From positions 124,001-188,000 of the forward strand of contig NZ_JQGK01000001.1 of assembly GCF_000743525.1 (NCBI RefSeq): a stretch of DNA of 64,000 bases, in the 5' to 3' direction. The position numbers were made by a program, and so were the translations under genes. The DNA is from Sulfurospirillum sp. SCADC. Its GTDB lineage: Bacteria > Campylobacterota > Campylobacteria > Campylobacterales > Sulfurospirillaceae. The notes under the pieces are model-generated. The model saw nothing but the letters and a program-made list of their open reading frames with translations. It searched no databases and had not been told where the DNA came from. Below, piece by piece: positions 48,565-57,806 of the stretch (positions are counted from its first letter, which is position 1; each line of letters starts with the position of its first letter).

Positions 48565-50286
48565 ATGAGCATGTTTTTACCCACCACACACGAAGAGATG
48601 AGACAAAGAGGATGGACGCAACTTGACATCATTTTGATCACCTCCGATGCCTATATCGACAGTCCGTATATGGGCGTTGCGGTTGTGGGTCGTGTGCTCG
48701 AACGTGCTGGGTATAAAGTCGGCATCATCGGGCAACCTGATGTTACATGTAAAGAGGATATTACGCGATTGGGAGAGCCTAAACTTTTTTGGGGTGTGAG
48801 TGGTGGAAGTGTCGACTCAATGGTGTCCAACTACACCGCGACCAAACGATTTCGCAACAGCGATGACTACACCCCCGGTGGTGTGAACAATAAACGCCCT
48901 GACCGCGCCAGTTTGGTCTACACCAACCTCATCCGCCAGCACTTTAAAGAGACCGTGCCGATTATGCTTGGCGGCATTGAAGCGAGTCTCAGGCGTGTGA
49001 CGCACTATGATTTTTGGAGCAATAAACTTCGCAAACCCATTTTATTTGATGCCAAAGCCGATTACCTGCTGTATGGCATGTCCGATCACAGCATTGTCGA
49101 GTTTGCCGATGCACTCAAAGAGGGGACCCAACCTTTACATGTAAAAGGGTTGTGCTACATTTCTAAAGAGCCAAACGAAGCGTTTTTAGCGCTTCCAAGT
49201 CATCAAGAGTGCTTGAATGACAAACTTAAATTTATGGATATGTTCGACATTTTCTACCACAACAACGACCCGATTTCTGCCAAAGGACTCTGTCAAAAAG
49301 TGGATGCGCGTTACCTCATCCAAAATCCGCCCGCACTTTACCTCACCACCGAAGAGATGGATGCCGTAAGCGCCCTTCCTTTTATGCGCGATGTGCATCC
49401 CTGCCACAAAAAAGAGGGAGCGGTGAAAGCGCTTGAGACGATTAAATTTTCGATCTCAACCCACCAAGGCTGTTATGGCGAATGCAGTTTTTGTGCGATC
49501 AGCGTGCATCAAGGAAGAACGATTCGCTCTCGCTCAGAGACGTCCATCCTCAAAGAAGCGAAACACTTTACGACCTATAAAGATTTTAAAGGCATCATCT
49601 CCGATCTTGGAGGACCGACGGCGAATATGTACGGGTATGAGTGTCACAAGAAAGTGACCAAAGGCACCTGCGAAGACAAAAGCTGTATGTTTCCCAAACT
49701 CTGCAAAGCACTGAAGCCAACGCATAAAAAACAGATCGATCTGCTACGTAAAGTACGCGCCCTTCTAGGCATTAAAAAAGCGTTTGTCGCTTCAGGCATT
49801 CGCTATGACCTTATCAGCGAAGATAAAGCCTATGGCTATGAATATCTTAAAGAGATCGTCGGACATCACCTCAGCGGTCAGATGAAAATCGCTCCTGAGC
49901 ATATCGACGATGAAATCTTAGCGCTCATGGGCAAACCCGGAAAAGAGTCGTTGGTGGAGTTTAAAGCACTTTTTGACAGACTCAGCCGCGAATCGGGCAA
50001 AAAGCAGTTTCTCACCTATTATCTGATCGCCGCACATCCGGGCTGTGAGGAGAAGCATATGCACTCCCTCAAACAGTTTGCAAGCAATGTCTTAAAGATC
50101 AATCCCGAACAAGCGCAAATCTTTACGCCAACCCCTTCAACCTATGCAACGTTGATGTACTACACAGGGCTTCACCCCGTAACGCGTAAACCGCTTTTTG
50201 TGGAAAAAGATATGCAGAAAAAAGAGCGTCAAAAAGAGATCGTTGTCTCCAAAGAGCGCAAGTTTTACAGTGGATTAGACAGCTGA
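48565..50286 (+). CDS. YgiQ-family radical SAM protein
   Basis: 573 residues. N-terminal B12-binding-like region (DIILITSDAYIDSPYMGVAVVGRVLERAGYKVGII), then the radical-SAM cluster motif CYGECSFCAIS near residue 309, and YLIAAHPGC in the C-terminal part. Family length is 600-700, so this is a compact member. The reaction of YgiQ proteins is not known to me. It carries TTACATGTAA copies at 48743 and 49135 within the coding region. Confidence 0.9.
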   Translation: MSMFLPTTHEEMRQRGWTQLDIILITSDAYIDSPYMGVAVVGRVLERAGYKVGIIGQPDVTCKEDITRLGEPKLFWGVSGGSVDSMVSNYTATKRFRNSDDYTPGGVNNKRPDRASLVYTNLIRQHFKETVPIMLGGIEASLRRVTHYDFWSNKLRKPILFDAKADYLLYGMSDHSIVEFADALKEGTQPLHVKGLCYISKEPNEAFLALPSHQECLNDKLKFMDMFDIFYHNNDPISAKGLCQKVDARYLIQNPPALYLTTEEMDAVSALPFMRDVHPCHKKEGAVKALETIKFSISTHQGCYGECSFCAISVHQGRTIRSRSETSILKEAKHFTTYKDFKGIISDLGGPTANMYGYECHKKVTKGTCEDKSCMFPKLCKALKPTHKKQIDLLRKVRALLGIKKAFVASGIRYDLISEDKAYGYEYLKEIVGHHLSGQMKIAPEHIDDEILALMGKPGKESLVEFKALFDRLSRESGKKQFLTYYLIAAHPGCEEKHMHSLKQFASNVLKINPEQAQIFTPTPSTYATLMYYTGLHPVTRKPLFVEKDMQKKERQKEIVVSKERKFYSGLDS

Positions 50287-50327
50287 TCTAGCCAAATTTC
50301 GGTACAATAATTCCAAAGAGGTCGACA

Positions 50328-51575
50328 ATGGATACGCTTGTTTTTCAAAACATCATTATCGCTATTGTTCTGGGGCTGCTCATTGGCTTGCAGCGTGAAA
50401 TGAACCTTTTGTATGCCAACCGCCAGAAAGATTTTGCAGGAGCACGCACCTTTGCGCTTATCTCACTGATAGGCTATCTCTCTGCGTGGCTCAATGGGTC
50501 TGTTCCCTATCTGCTGATTGCCTCTACCTCTGTTTTAGGCGCTTTGCTAATGGGTGCGTATATGCTCAATCGGACACCTACGGAAAATGGGATGACCACA
50601 GAGTTTTCAGCGCTGGTGGTTTTTTTCATAGGTGCCTTGCTCGCGTATGAAAAGATAGCACTGGCTATTTTTGTCGCTATGAGTGTCCTGTTTATCCTCA
50701 ATCTTAAAGAGAAAATCCAGACCTATGAAAAAGTGATTGAGAAGCAAGATCTAAGCGCTATGATTCTCTTTTTGATGATGAGTTTTGTGATTTTGCCGCT
50801 TTTCCCCGACGAACCACTTGATCCTTGGGGTTATTTCAATCTGTATCATATCTGGCTTATGGTTGTTTTAGTCGCAGGCATCTCTTTTTTAGGCTATATC
50901 GCGGTGCGCCTCGTGGGAGCCAAGCATGGCATCGGGTTGGCAGGTTTGCTAGGAGGAATTGTCTCTTCAACTGCCGTAGCCCTGAGCCTTGCAAGACGCT
51001 CTAAAGAGACTCCTTTACTTTCTAAAAATCTGGCTATTGGTGTAGGGCTTGCCTGCTCGATTATGCTTTTTCGCATTTATATCGAGCTTCTTATCATCAA
51101 TGTGGTGCTAGCTCAAGAAATTTTATACCCTGTTTTGATCGCTTCGGGGGTTGGGTATCTCTATCTTGGGTTTCTCTACGTCACCACGGAAAAAGAGAAA
51201 ATCATCCAAGAGACTGTCTTTAAAAACCCTTTTCAACTCTCCGAAGCGCTTATTTTAGGAATTTTATTTGGCGCTGTTATCGCTTTGGTTAAATTTGCAG
51301 ATACCTCTTTTGGCAATTTAGGTGTTTATGTGATCTCGTTCATTTCAGGCTTAACCGACACCGATGCGATAGCGCTTTCCCTTGCTTCTTTGTCTAAGAA
51401 TGGGCTGGATGTGACAACGGCATTAAACGCCATCACCCTTGCGATCATCGCTAATTCTTTGCTGAAAAGTATAATTGTTTTTCTACTGGGGACGCGTAGC
51501 ATCGCCTTTTATGTTGGGATCTATCTGATGCTGACGATTGGAACATTTTGTGGTGTGTATTATGCACTCTCCTAG
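50328..51575 (+). CDS. MgtC/SapB-DUF4010 membrane protein
   Basis: 415 residues with about 12 hydrophobic segments. The N-terminal third (AIVLGLLIGLQREMN, ARTFALISLIGYL) is MgtC/SapB-like. The rest is DUF4010, with LLGGIVSSTAVALSLARRS and FISGLTDTDAIALSLASLS. Function not established. It ends just before a TTACATGTAA copy (51577). Confidence 0.85.
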   Translation: MDTLVFQNIIIAIVLGLLIGLQREMNLLYANRQKDFAGARTFALISLIGYLSAWLNGSVPYLLIASTSVLGALLMGAYMLNRTPTENGMTTEFSALVVFFIGALLAYEKIALAIFVAMSVLFILNLKEKIQTYEKVIEKQDLSAMILFLMMSFVILPLFPDEPLDPWGYFNLYHIWLMVVLVAGISFLGYIAVRLVGAKHGIGLAGLLGGIVSSTAVALSLARRSKETPLLSKNLAIGVGLACSIMLFRIYIELLIINVVLAQEILYPVLIASGVGYLYLGFLYVTTEKEKIIQETVFKNPFQLSEALILGILFGAVIALVKFADTSFGNLGVYVISFISGLTDTDAIALSLASLSKNGLDVTTALNAITLAIIANSLLKSIIVFLLGTRSIAFYVGIYLMLTIGTFCGVYYALS

Positions 51576-51595
51576 TTTACATGTAAAGGAAAAAA

Positions 51596-51907
51596 ATGAG
51601 CGTTTTAATGGAATTGAGTATGTTTCCCCTAGAGACACAAGAGAGCAAAAGTGCGGATGTGGCGCGCATTGTCAAGATGATCCACGAGAGCGGTTACAGC
51701 TATAAACTGACCCCCATGAGTACGGTGGTTGAAACACCCACGATGCGTGAAGCGCTGAAACTGGTCGAAGAGGCTTACGCGCTTTTAGAAGCATCTGGGC
51801 GTGTGTATGCGTGTTTGAAATTTGACATACGACCCAACCGCGAAGATGGCATGCACCAAAAAATTGAATCGGTGCAAAACAGACTGGATTGTTTGATTAC
51901 GATTTAA
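51596..51907 (+). CDS. MTH1187/YkoF-type thiamine-binding-like protein
   Basis: 103 residues of the PF01910-type ferredoxin-like fold: MSVLMELSMFPLE at the start, ARIVKMIHESGYSYKLTPMSTVVETP and KFDIRPNREDGMHQKIESVQNRL. Members bind thiamine or a related pyrimidine. The ribosome site AAAGGA lies in the TTTACATGTAAAGGA copy of the iterated palindrome, so here the repeat contributes to the Shine-Dalgarno region. Confidence 0.85.
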   Translation: MSVLMELSMFPLETQESKSADVARIVKMIHESGYSYKLTPMSTVVETPTMREALKLVEEAYALLEASGRVYACLKFDIRPNREDGMHQKIESVQNRLDCLITI

Positions 51908-51960
51908 AAAAATTTTCATTGTGCCGATCTTGCTCGTATGTTTAAATAAGGGGGCAACTT

Positions 51961-52482
51961 ATGGAAACCATCGGAGCCAATAATTACAATTATAATAGCT
52001 TTGGTTTTTCACTGCAAACCAGTAGTGGCGATGTGATCGATCTGAGCATGTATGACGCGCGCTATGCAGAGATTTCACAAGAGAGTGATGGCAACACACA
52101 AAGTACGACACTGACACTCGCACACGCGTATGGCTATAGCTTTCATTACGAAGGTAATGGCATCGACGCCAATGATCAAAAAGAGATTGACGCGGCAATG
52201 GAAGCCGTTCAGCCAATGATGGACAAATACCTCAAAAGTGTTCAAGAGAGTGCGAATAACACCAACCTTGCAAGCTTAACCAACACAGCGTATGAAATCA
52301 ACGCAGCACTTCCTCAAACCAGTGATGCAAACACGCAAAATTTGATTAACGATTCTCTGCTCAAAAGTCTTGATAATCTCTTAGCCAAAGTCGAAAACCA
52401 AAATACAACAATGCTCCAAGAGACGCAAAAACTCTTTGAAAGTATCTTGAAACAACAAAAAGGGTTTGAGCTTTACATGTAA
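51961..52482 (+). CDS. Hypothetical protein, 173 residues
   Basis: Preceded by GGGGGC about 7 bases before the ATG. The protein is soluble and polar, with no signal peptide. The first half is Tyr/Asn/Ser-rich (METIGANNYNYNSFGFSL) with beta-like text, and the second half is helical (DAAMEAVQPMMDKYLKSVQ, LINDSLLKSLDNLLAKVENQN) with coiled-coil character. I recognise no family. The last codons (LYM stop) are formed by a TTACATGTAA copy at 52473. Confidence 0.7.
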   Translation: METIGANNYNYNSFGFSLQTSSGDVIDLSMYDARYAEISQESDGNTQSTTLTLAHAYGYSFHYEGNGIDANDQKEIDAAMEAVQPMMDKYLKSVQESANNTNLASLTNTAYEINAALPQTSDANTQNLINDSLLKSLDNLLAKVENQNTTMLQETQKLFESILKQQKGFELYM

Positions 52483-52489
52483 AGAAGGT

Positions 52490-52511
52490 GGTGGTATGGT
52501 TTCATACCACC
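52490..52511. terminator. Bidirectional hairpin between hypothetical gene and mdaB
   Basis: GGTGGTATG (52490-52498) and CATACCACC (52503-52511) form a perfect 9-bp stem with a 4-base loop between convergent stops. Confidence 0.7.
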
Positions 52512-52518
52512 GTGAGGG

Positions 52519-53109
52519 TTATTTAAACGTTTTTTCCAAATGTGCGATAAAACGCACTTTCTCTTTTTCCAAATCCAAATCGCCTTTGAAAATGTCATGC
52601 ACGGAGAAAGTCTCTAACGGTGTTGCGCCACAAAATTGGAAGGTTTTATGCGTGGCGACATTGGCTTCATCGAGGCTAAGTCCGCTGAAAAAGCCCTCTT
52701 TGTCGTTAAATTCTGACGTTGGGCAGTTGTAGGTGATGGAGAGCATGTACGATTTGCCCTGCATCAAGCCGCCACTTCCATAACGTTTGGTTGCGTCACT
52801 CCTCGTTCTGCCATCATTCTCATAGGTAACGGTTCCTTGACCTGTGGAAAAAATCTCATCGATGTATTTTTTAGCCAGCCAAGGCACGCCCATCCAGTAG
52901 GTGGGAAATTGGAAAATAATACTATCGGCCCATGCAAATTTCTCAACCTCTTCTTTGTCGTTGTAGTCGCTTTCTACGGCACTGTGTTTGATGGCATAGC
53001 CTGCTTTGTGAAAAAACTCTGTGGCAGTGTCGATGTAAAACTGTGTGAGTTTGCCCTCGGCGACGACGGGGTATTTTTGATGTCCGTTGATGATCAGTAC
53101 ATTTTTCAT
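52519..53109 (-). CDS. mdaB: MdaB-type NAD(P)H quinone oxidoreductase
   Basis: 196-residue flavodoxin-fold enzyme that reduces quinones by two electrons, protecting against electrophile and oxidative stress. NVLIINGHQKYPVVAEGKLT at the start, FQFPTYWMGVPWLAKKYIDE near residue 85 and YGSGGLMQGKSYMLS follow the MdaB pattern. It is divergent from an HxlR regulator with a shared 132-base region, the common arrangement for redox-controlled quinone reductases. Confidence 0.9.
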   Translation of the reverse strand: MKNVLIINGHQKYPVVAEGKLTQFYIDTATEFFHKAGYAIKHSAVESDYNDKEEVEKFAWADSIIFQFPTYWMGVPWLAKKYIDEIFSTGQGTVTYENDGRTRSDATKRYGSGGLMQGKSYMLSITYNCPTSEFNDKEGFFSGLSLDEANVATHKTFQFCGATPLETFSVHDIFKGDLDLEKEKVRFIAHLEKTFK

Positions 53110-53158
53110 TCGTTTCCTTTTGTGTTAATTGTTGGAAAATTATAATGTCAGCATGCTT

Positions 53159-53198
53159 AATATATCCTTACGATACTTTTAGAATGTAATGATATATT
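53159..53198. promoter_or_regulatory. 40-bp imperfect palindrome, probable HxlR operator
   Basis: AATATATCCTTAC (53159-53171) and GTAATGATATATT (53186-53198) match as an inverted repeat in 12 of 13 positions around a 14-base spacer. It lies between mdaB and hxlR, and overlaps the expected -35 of hxlR, whose -10 TATAAT is at 53212-53217. Confidence 0.6.
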
Positions 53199-53241
53199 TT
53201 TATATTTATGCTATAATTGACTTCAAAAAAGGTCATACGCC

Positions 53242-53619
53242 ATGTATTTAGTCAACGGAAAAGAGTACACCTGCGCCATTGCCATCGCACAAGATATTTT
53301 TAACGACAAATGGAAATTGGGCATTATTTGGCATCTGCTCTCAGGAGAAAAACGCTACAAAGAACTTTTTGAAGAGGTGTGTGAGATTACTCAAAAAACC
53401 TTAACGGTCAAACTGCGAGAGCTTGAAGAAAAAGGGATTATTGCGCGCGAAGCGTTTCCTGAGATTCCACCCAAAGTGGTCTATTCACTCACACCCATTG
53501 GTGAAAAATTGCGCCCCGTGCTCAATGAGATGTTTGACTGGGGCATTGATTATGTGACAGAACGTGGAAATTTTAGCGAAGGAAGTGTGTGCGAGCCAAA
53601 GCTCTCTAAAAAAGCGTGA
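53242..53619 (+). CDS. HxlR-family transcriptional regulator
   Basis: 125-residue winged-helix protein with the family pattern: CAIAIAQDIFNDKWKLGIIWHL (a single N-terminal Cys that could sense electrophiles, as in YodB-like members), RYKELFEEV, ITQKTLTVKLRELEEKGII (recognition helix) and VVYSLTPIGEKLRPVL. It probably represses mdaB and itself through the palindrome between them. Confidence 0.88.
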   Translation: MYLVNGKEYTCAIAIAQDIFNDKWKLGIIWHLLSGEKRYKELFEEVCEITQKTLTVKLRELEEKGIIAREAFPEIPPKVVYSLTPIGEKLRPVLNEMFDWGIDYVTERGNFSEGSVCEPKLSKKA

Positions 53620-53642
53620 AAAGTGTTTTACATGTAAAGCGT

Positions 53643-54488
53643 TTAAAGCGGCGCAATCGTTACATGTAAACGGTCTTCACACGCCAAAGGCTTGGAAATA
53701 CGCGCACTCTCGATGCAGAGCATGTGCGTATAGTCATTCTCTTTCATATCAGCAAAACTCACTTCTCCCTCACGCCAAGGAGTCCACACCACCACATCAC
53801 TGTGATTTTCATGCGTAATGCTGAGCGTTCGATCCCCCTCACACAGAAGCGTTGTCGCTTCAGGCGATGTGTAGATTCTATCAATCGCATCGTTTACATG
53901 TAAAACAGGCGCTTCATTGTTACAGACCATTCCAGCATGCAAAGCGTCGTTGTACACATCGCCCAAACCCATCACTGTGACGTTATGAATATCTTTACAT
54001 GTAAGGTAAGTGTGAAGTGCCGCCGTACTCTCTTTTTCAGCGTTGATATGTAAATCAAGTTCAACAGTGCGCCCTAAGTTCATCTCAAGTCGTGCGCTAA
54101 ACGCAAAATCCCATAATAACCTCGTAAATGCGCTATCGTGCAGTTCAAAAACCAGTTGCACGCCCTCTTCGCTTTCACGATACTGCGCCATTTCCCACTC
54201 GACGATGCGCGCAAATCCATGTGAGGGTGTACCCATTTTGCCAAACCACGGCCAGCACAGCGGAATGCCGCCTCGAAATGCCTTGCCTTTTTGAAAAGTT
54301 GAATGCATGGCACTCCAGAAAAATGGTTTACCGCCTTTGGGCTGAAAGTGGATGAGTTGCGCGCCTTGTTTGAGGAGGATCGCATCAAAAAGCGGATGGC
54401 AAATCTCACAAAAAAGATCGTTTTGGGTAAGGTATTGCGCGTTAATGGAAACTCTCCACCAGTCGTTGTACCAGTAAATTCCACCCAT
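53643..54488 (-). CDS. D-hexose-6-phosphate mutarotase (aldose 1-epimerase fold)
   Basis: About 281 residues of the YeaD type: LLKQGAQLIHFQPKG, FRGGIPLCWPWFG, THGFAR-like SHGFARIVEW, LHTYLTCKDI and VVWTPWREG. It interconverts hexose-phosphate anomers, fitting with pgi in the same region. The start is unclear: frames open from ATGs at 54500 and 54488 lie within fliP, overlapping it by about 47 bases, and no start codon with a ribosome site exists downstream. It holds four copies of TTACATGTAA within about 370 bases (53628 just outside, 53660, 53894, 53995). Confidence 0.85.
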   Translation of the reverse strand: MGGIYWYNDWWRVSINAQYLTQNDLFCEICHPLFDAILLKQGAQLIHFQPKGGKPFFWSAMHSTFQKGKAFRGGIPLCWPWFGKMGTPSHGFARIVEWEMAQYRESEEGVQLVFELHDSAFTRLLWDFAFSARLEMNLGRTVELDLHINAEKESTAALHTYLTCKDIHNVTVMGLGDVYNDALHAGMVCNNEAPVLHVNDAIDRIYTSPEATTLLCEGDRTLSITHENHSDVVVWTPWREGEVSFADMKENDYTHMLCIESARISKPLACEDRLHVTIAPL

Positions 54489-55185
54489 CAACCAATACAA
54501 AGATGAGCAGTTTAAACGGTAGCGAGATCATAACCGGTGGCAACATCATCATACCCATTGCCATCAAAACAGAACTCACGACCATGTCGATAACCAAAAA
54601 TGGTAAATAGAGCAAAAAGCCGATCTCAAAAGCAGTTTTAAGCTCACTGATCATAAACGCAGACATTGCCACCGTCATAGGCACATCTTCGATATTTTTA
54701 GGATTTTCAAGGTTACGAATCCGAAAGAAAAGCGCTAAATCTTTCTCACGGGTATTACGAATCATAAACGCTTTAAACGGCGCAGCGCCTTTCTCAAATG
54801 CCTCTTGATAGCCCATCTTCTCTTCCAAATACGGTTTGACTGCTACATCGTACGACTCTTTCATCACGGGTTCCATAATGAAAAAGGTCAAGATCATCGC
54901 TAAAGAGACCATGACTTGGGACGGCGGCATTTGTTGCGTTCCAAGGGCTTGGCGAAGAAATGAGAAGACGATGAGAAGGCGTAAAAAACTGGTCATCATA
55001 AACACCAAAGAAGGTGCGAGGGTCAAAATCGTTAAAACAATAACAAGGTTTAAACTGGTCACCAACTGCTGGGGTGTATCGGGGGCACTTAAAGAGAGGT
55101 TCACCGTAGGGATCGTGTCAGCACCAAACGCAAGCGGTGACATAAACACCATCAACAAAAAGAGTACCTTTGTTATTTTTCTCAA
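54442..55185 (-). CDS. fliP: Flagellar export apparatus protein FliP
   Basis: Core membrane component of the type III flagellar export gate. About 248 residues from a TTG at 55183-55185, chosen because AAAGGA lies 6 bases before it and because it opens a signal-peptide-like segment (KVLFLLMVFMSPLAFGA). Family motifs: TLAPSLVFMMTSFLRLLIVFSFLRQALGT-type text, PPSQVMVSLAMILTFFIM, and the C-terminal MMMLPPVMISLPFKLL...LVDGWNLL. It stands apart from other flagellar genes here, with the mutarotase overlapping its 3' end. Confidence 0.93.
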   Translation of the reverse strand: MRKITKVLFLLMVFMSPLAFGADTIPTVNLSLSAPDTPQQLVTSLNLVIVLTILTLAPSLVFMMTSFLRLLIVFSFLRQALGTQQMPPSQVMVSLAMILTFFIMEPVMKESYDVAVKPYLEEKMGYQEAFEKGAAPFKAFMIRNTREKDLALFFRIRNLENPKNIEDVPMTVAMSAFMISELKTAFEIGFLLYLPFLVIDMVVSSVLMAMGMMMLPPVMISLPFKLLIFVLVDGWNLLVQRLVESFH

Positions 55186-55300
55186 CCCGATTCCTTTGAA
55201 TGTATTGTAGGATTTTAGTTGCTTTTGCGTTAAAAACCATTTAATCTTTAAACAACTTTTCGTTAAAATAGATTTTATCTGATTGTTAGGAACACACTTT

Positions 55301-56605
55301 ATGACTATTTCGATTGCAATTATGGCGGCGGGCTTAGGCACGCGCATGAAATCTACCCTTCCCAAAGTCCTTCACGAGATCAGCGGTTTTGAAATGCTTT
55401 ACCACATCATCAAAGAATCCCAAAAGATCAGCGATGATATTCACGTCATTTTATACCACCAAGCAGAACTGGTGCAAGAGCGGATGAACCGCTATTTTTC
55501 CAACATCACATACATCATTCAAGACCATCAAAACTTCCCAGGCACGGGCGGTGCGATTCGCGGTGTGAAGCCAAAATACGAACACCTTTTAGTGCTTAAT
55601 GGCGATATGCCGCTTTTGGAAGCTGAGAATATGCAAAATTTTACACATTTGGACGCTGACATCGTGATGAGTGTGTTTACATGTAAAGAGCCTTTTGGGT
55701 ATGGTCGTGTCATCATGGACGAGCATTTAAACGTGCAGAAAATCGTCGAAGAGAAAGATGCGAGCGAGGATGAGAAAAAAGTAACGGCGGTCAATGCAGG
55801 CGTTTACCTTTTTAAAACCGCATTTTTAAACGAAAATCTTCCAAAACTTTCCAATAATAACAGTCAAAAAGAGTATTACATCACCGATTTAATCGCTTTA
55901 GCCAATGCAGAGAAAAAGAGTGTCAAAGCGCTTTTCGTCGATGAAGCGACGTTTATGGGTGTCAACTCCAAGTACCATCTCTCACAAGCCGAAGAGCTCA
56001 TGCAAGAGCGCATCAAACGACGTTTTATGGAACAAGGGGTGAGTATGCGCCTGCCTCAGACGATCTACATTGAAGCAGATGTTGAGATCAAGGGCGAATG
56101 CAGACTTGAAAACGGCGTGAGCTTACTTAAAGGCACCGTTTTAGAAAATGCTCATATTAAAGCGCATTCGGTCATTGAAAAAAGTGTCATTAAAAACTCT
56201 GACATTGGTCCCATGGCGCGTGTACGACCTGATTCAAACATCGAAGATACGCACATCGGTAATTTTGTGGAGATCAAAAAATCAACACTTAAAGGCGTTA
56301 AAGCAGGTCATCTCAGTTACCTAGGGGACGCGACCATTGATGAGGGAACCAACATCGGGTGTGGAACGATTACATGTAATTATGACGGCAAAGGCAAATA
56401 CCAGACGATCATCGGTAAAAATGTCTTTGTGGGCAGTGATTCGCAATTGATTGCCCCTGTGACGATTGAGGATGATGTCTTAATTGCTTCGGGTACAACG
56501 GTCACCAAAAACATCCCCAAAGGCGCGCTAGCGATCAACCGAGAACCCCTAAAAATCATAGAGGGTTTCTTCTACACATTTTTCGGGAAAAAAGATGCGA
56601 AATAA
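55301..56605 (+). CDS. glmU: Bifunctional UDP-GlcNAc pyrophosphorylase / GlcN-1-P acetyltransferase
   Basis: Makes UDP-GlcNAc for peptidoglycan and LPS. 434 residues from the ATG at 55301 with AGGA upstream. N-terminal uridyltransferase: MAAGLGTRMKSTLPKVLHE and LLVLNGDMPLL. C-terminal left-handed beta-helix acetyltransferase: NFVEIKKSTLKGVKAGHLSYLGDA and GTITCNYDGKGKY. The TCNYDG segment is encoded over a TTACATGTAA copy (56370), so the repeat coincides with a conserved catalytic region. It overlaps coaBC by 11 bases. Confidence 0.96.
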   Translation: MTISIAIMAAGLGTRMKSTLPKVLHEISGFEMLYHIIKESQKISDDIHVILYHQAELVQERMNRYFSNITYIIQDHQNFPGTGGAIRGVKPKYEHLLVLNGDMPLLEAENMQNFTHLDADIVMSVFTCKEPFGYGRVIMDEHLNVQKIVEEKDASEDEKKVTAVNAGVYLFKTAFLNENLPKLSNNNSQKEYYITDLIALANAEKKSVKALFVDEATFMGVNSKYHLSQAEELMQERIKRRFMEQGVSMRLPQTIYIEADVEIKGECRLENGVSLLKGTVLENAHIKAHSVIEKSVIKNSDIGPMARVRPDSNIEDTHIGNFVEIKKSTLKGVKAGHLSYLGDATIDEGTNIGCGTITCNYDGKGKYQTIIGKNVFVGSDSQLIAPVTIEDDVLIASGTTVTKNIPKGALAINREPLKIIEGFFYTFFGKKDAK

Positions 56606-57806
56606 TCAACTTGCAGGGAAAAAAATCCTTTTAGGCGTTACGGGAAGCATCGCGATTTACAAAGCCTTAGAGCTCATTCGTCTTTTCATCAAAGCAGGCG
56701 CTGAAGTCAAAGTGCTGATGAGCGAAGATGCGAAACGTTTTATCACACCGCTCACCTTTGAGGCGATCAGCCAAAATAAGGTTTTACATGCTGACACGGA
56801 GAGTTGGAGTGAGGGGCTCAGCCACATTCACACGGGCAAATGGGCAGATCTGTTTGTCATCGCTCCAGCTTCCGTGAACACGATCAATAAACTCAGCCAT
56901 GGCATCGCGGACAATCTCTTAACGCAAACCGCGATTGCTTTTACCAAAACCATCGTTTTAGCCCCCTCCGCCAATACCAACATGATGCTAAATCCCATCA
57001 CCCAAGAGAGCCTTTTAAAGCTTGAAACGCTCGGCTACGAGATCATCGCACCGCAATCCAAACTGCTGGCATGCAATGACGAAGGTGTGGGCGCTCTTGC
57101 AGATGTTGAGCAGATTTTCTACCACTGCGCACGGTTGCTGCTTAAAGAAGCCTTTTGGAGTGAACGTGAAGTCGTTATCACCGGTGGCGGTACGATGGAA
57201 AAGATCGATGATGTCAGATGCTTGACCAACTTTTCCAGTGGAAAACAAGCCTCCGCGCTTGCGCTTGCGTTTTACCTCAGGGGTGCCAATGTAACGCTGA
57301 TTAGCAGTGGCGAAACCCCTCAGATCAACGCGATCAATACCTTACATGTAAAGAGTACGGCAGAGCTTCACGCTGCCCTTCTTTCGCAGATGCAGTATGT
57401 CACCAAAAACGAGAAAACGCCCTATCTTTTGATGGCAGCGGCGGTGAGCGATTATGTGCCCATCAAAACCCATGAGGGTAAACTCAAAAAAGAGGAGCTT
57501 GGGGAGTCGTACACTTTGGAGCTCAAACGCAACGTCGATGTACTCACATCACTTCCCAAACGAGGCTTTAAAATGGTGGGATTTAAAGCGGAGATCGATG
57601 AGAGTAAAGCGCTTGCCAATGCAAGCGTGATGCTTGAGAAAAAAGGGTTGGACGCCGTGTGTCTCAATGTGCTTAAAGAGCAAAACAGCTTTGGAAGCAG
57701 TAAAAATGAGGTTCATTTTATCACCGCTTCGCATGTTCAAAAATTTGCGCTTGCCGGTAAATTTGAGATCGCAGAACAGATCGTGAAGCAATGTTCACAC
57801 CTATGA
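56595..57806 (+). CDS. coaBC: Bifunctional CoaBC (phosphopantothenoylcysteine synthetase/decarboxylase)
   Basis: Two steps of coenzyme A synthesis. 403 residues: CoaC flavoprotein domain (LLGVTGSIAIYKALELIRLF, active-site His in HIHTGKWAD, SANTNMMLNPI) and CoaB domain from about residue 185 (VVITGGGTMEKIDDVRCLTNFSSGKQ, AAAVSDYVP). Start and end overlap the neighbouring genes, so the run glmU-coaBC-unknown-prepilin peptidase-lptF/G-truA reads as one operon. Confidence 0.95.
   Translation: MRNNQLAGKKILLGVTGSIAIYKALELIRLFIKAGAEVKVLMSEDAKRFITPLTFEAISQNKVLHADTESWSEGLSHIHTGKWADLFVIAPASVNTINKLSHGIADNLLTQTAIAFTKTIVLAPSANTNMMLNPITQESLLKLETLGYEIIAPQSKLLACNDEGVGALADVEQIFYHCARLLLKEAFWSEREVVITGGGTMEKIDDVRCLTNFSSGKQASALALAFYLRGANVTLISSGETPQINAINTLHVKSTAELHAALLSQMQYVTKNEKTPYLLMAAAVSDYVPIKTHEGKLKKEELGESYTLELKRNVDVLTSLPKRGFKMVGFKAEIDESKALANASVMLEKKGLDAVCLNVLKEQNSFGSSKNEVHFITASHVQKFALAGKFEIAEQIVKQCSHL

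Noticed and set aside
51915-51945. Sigma-54 promoter before the 173-residue hypothetical gene
   Set aside because: TTGC is present at the -12 element, but the -24 GG is missing at the required distance.
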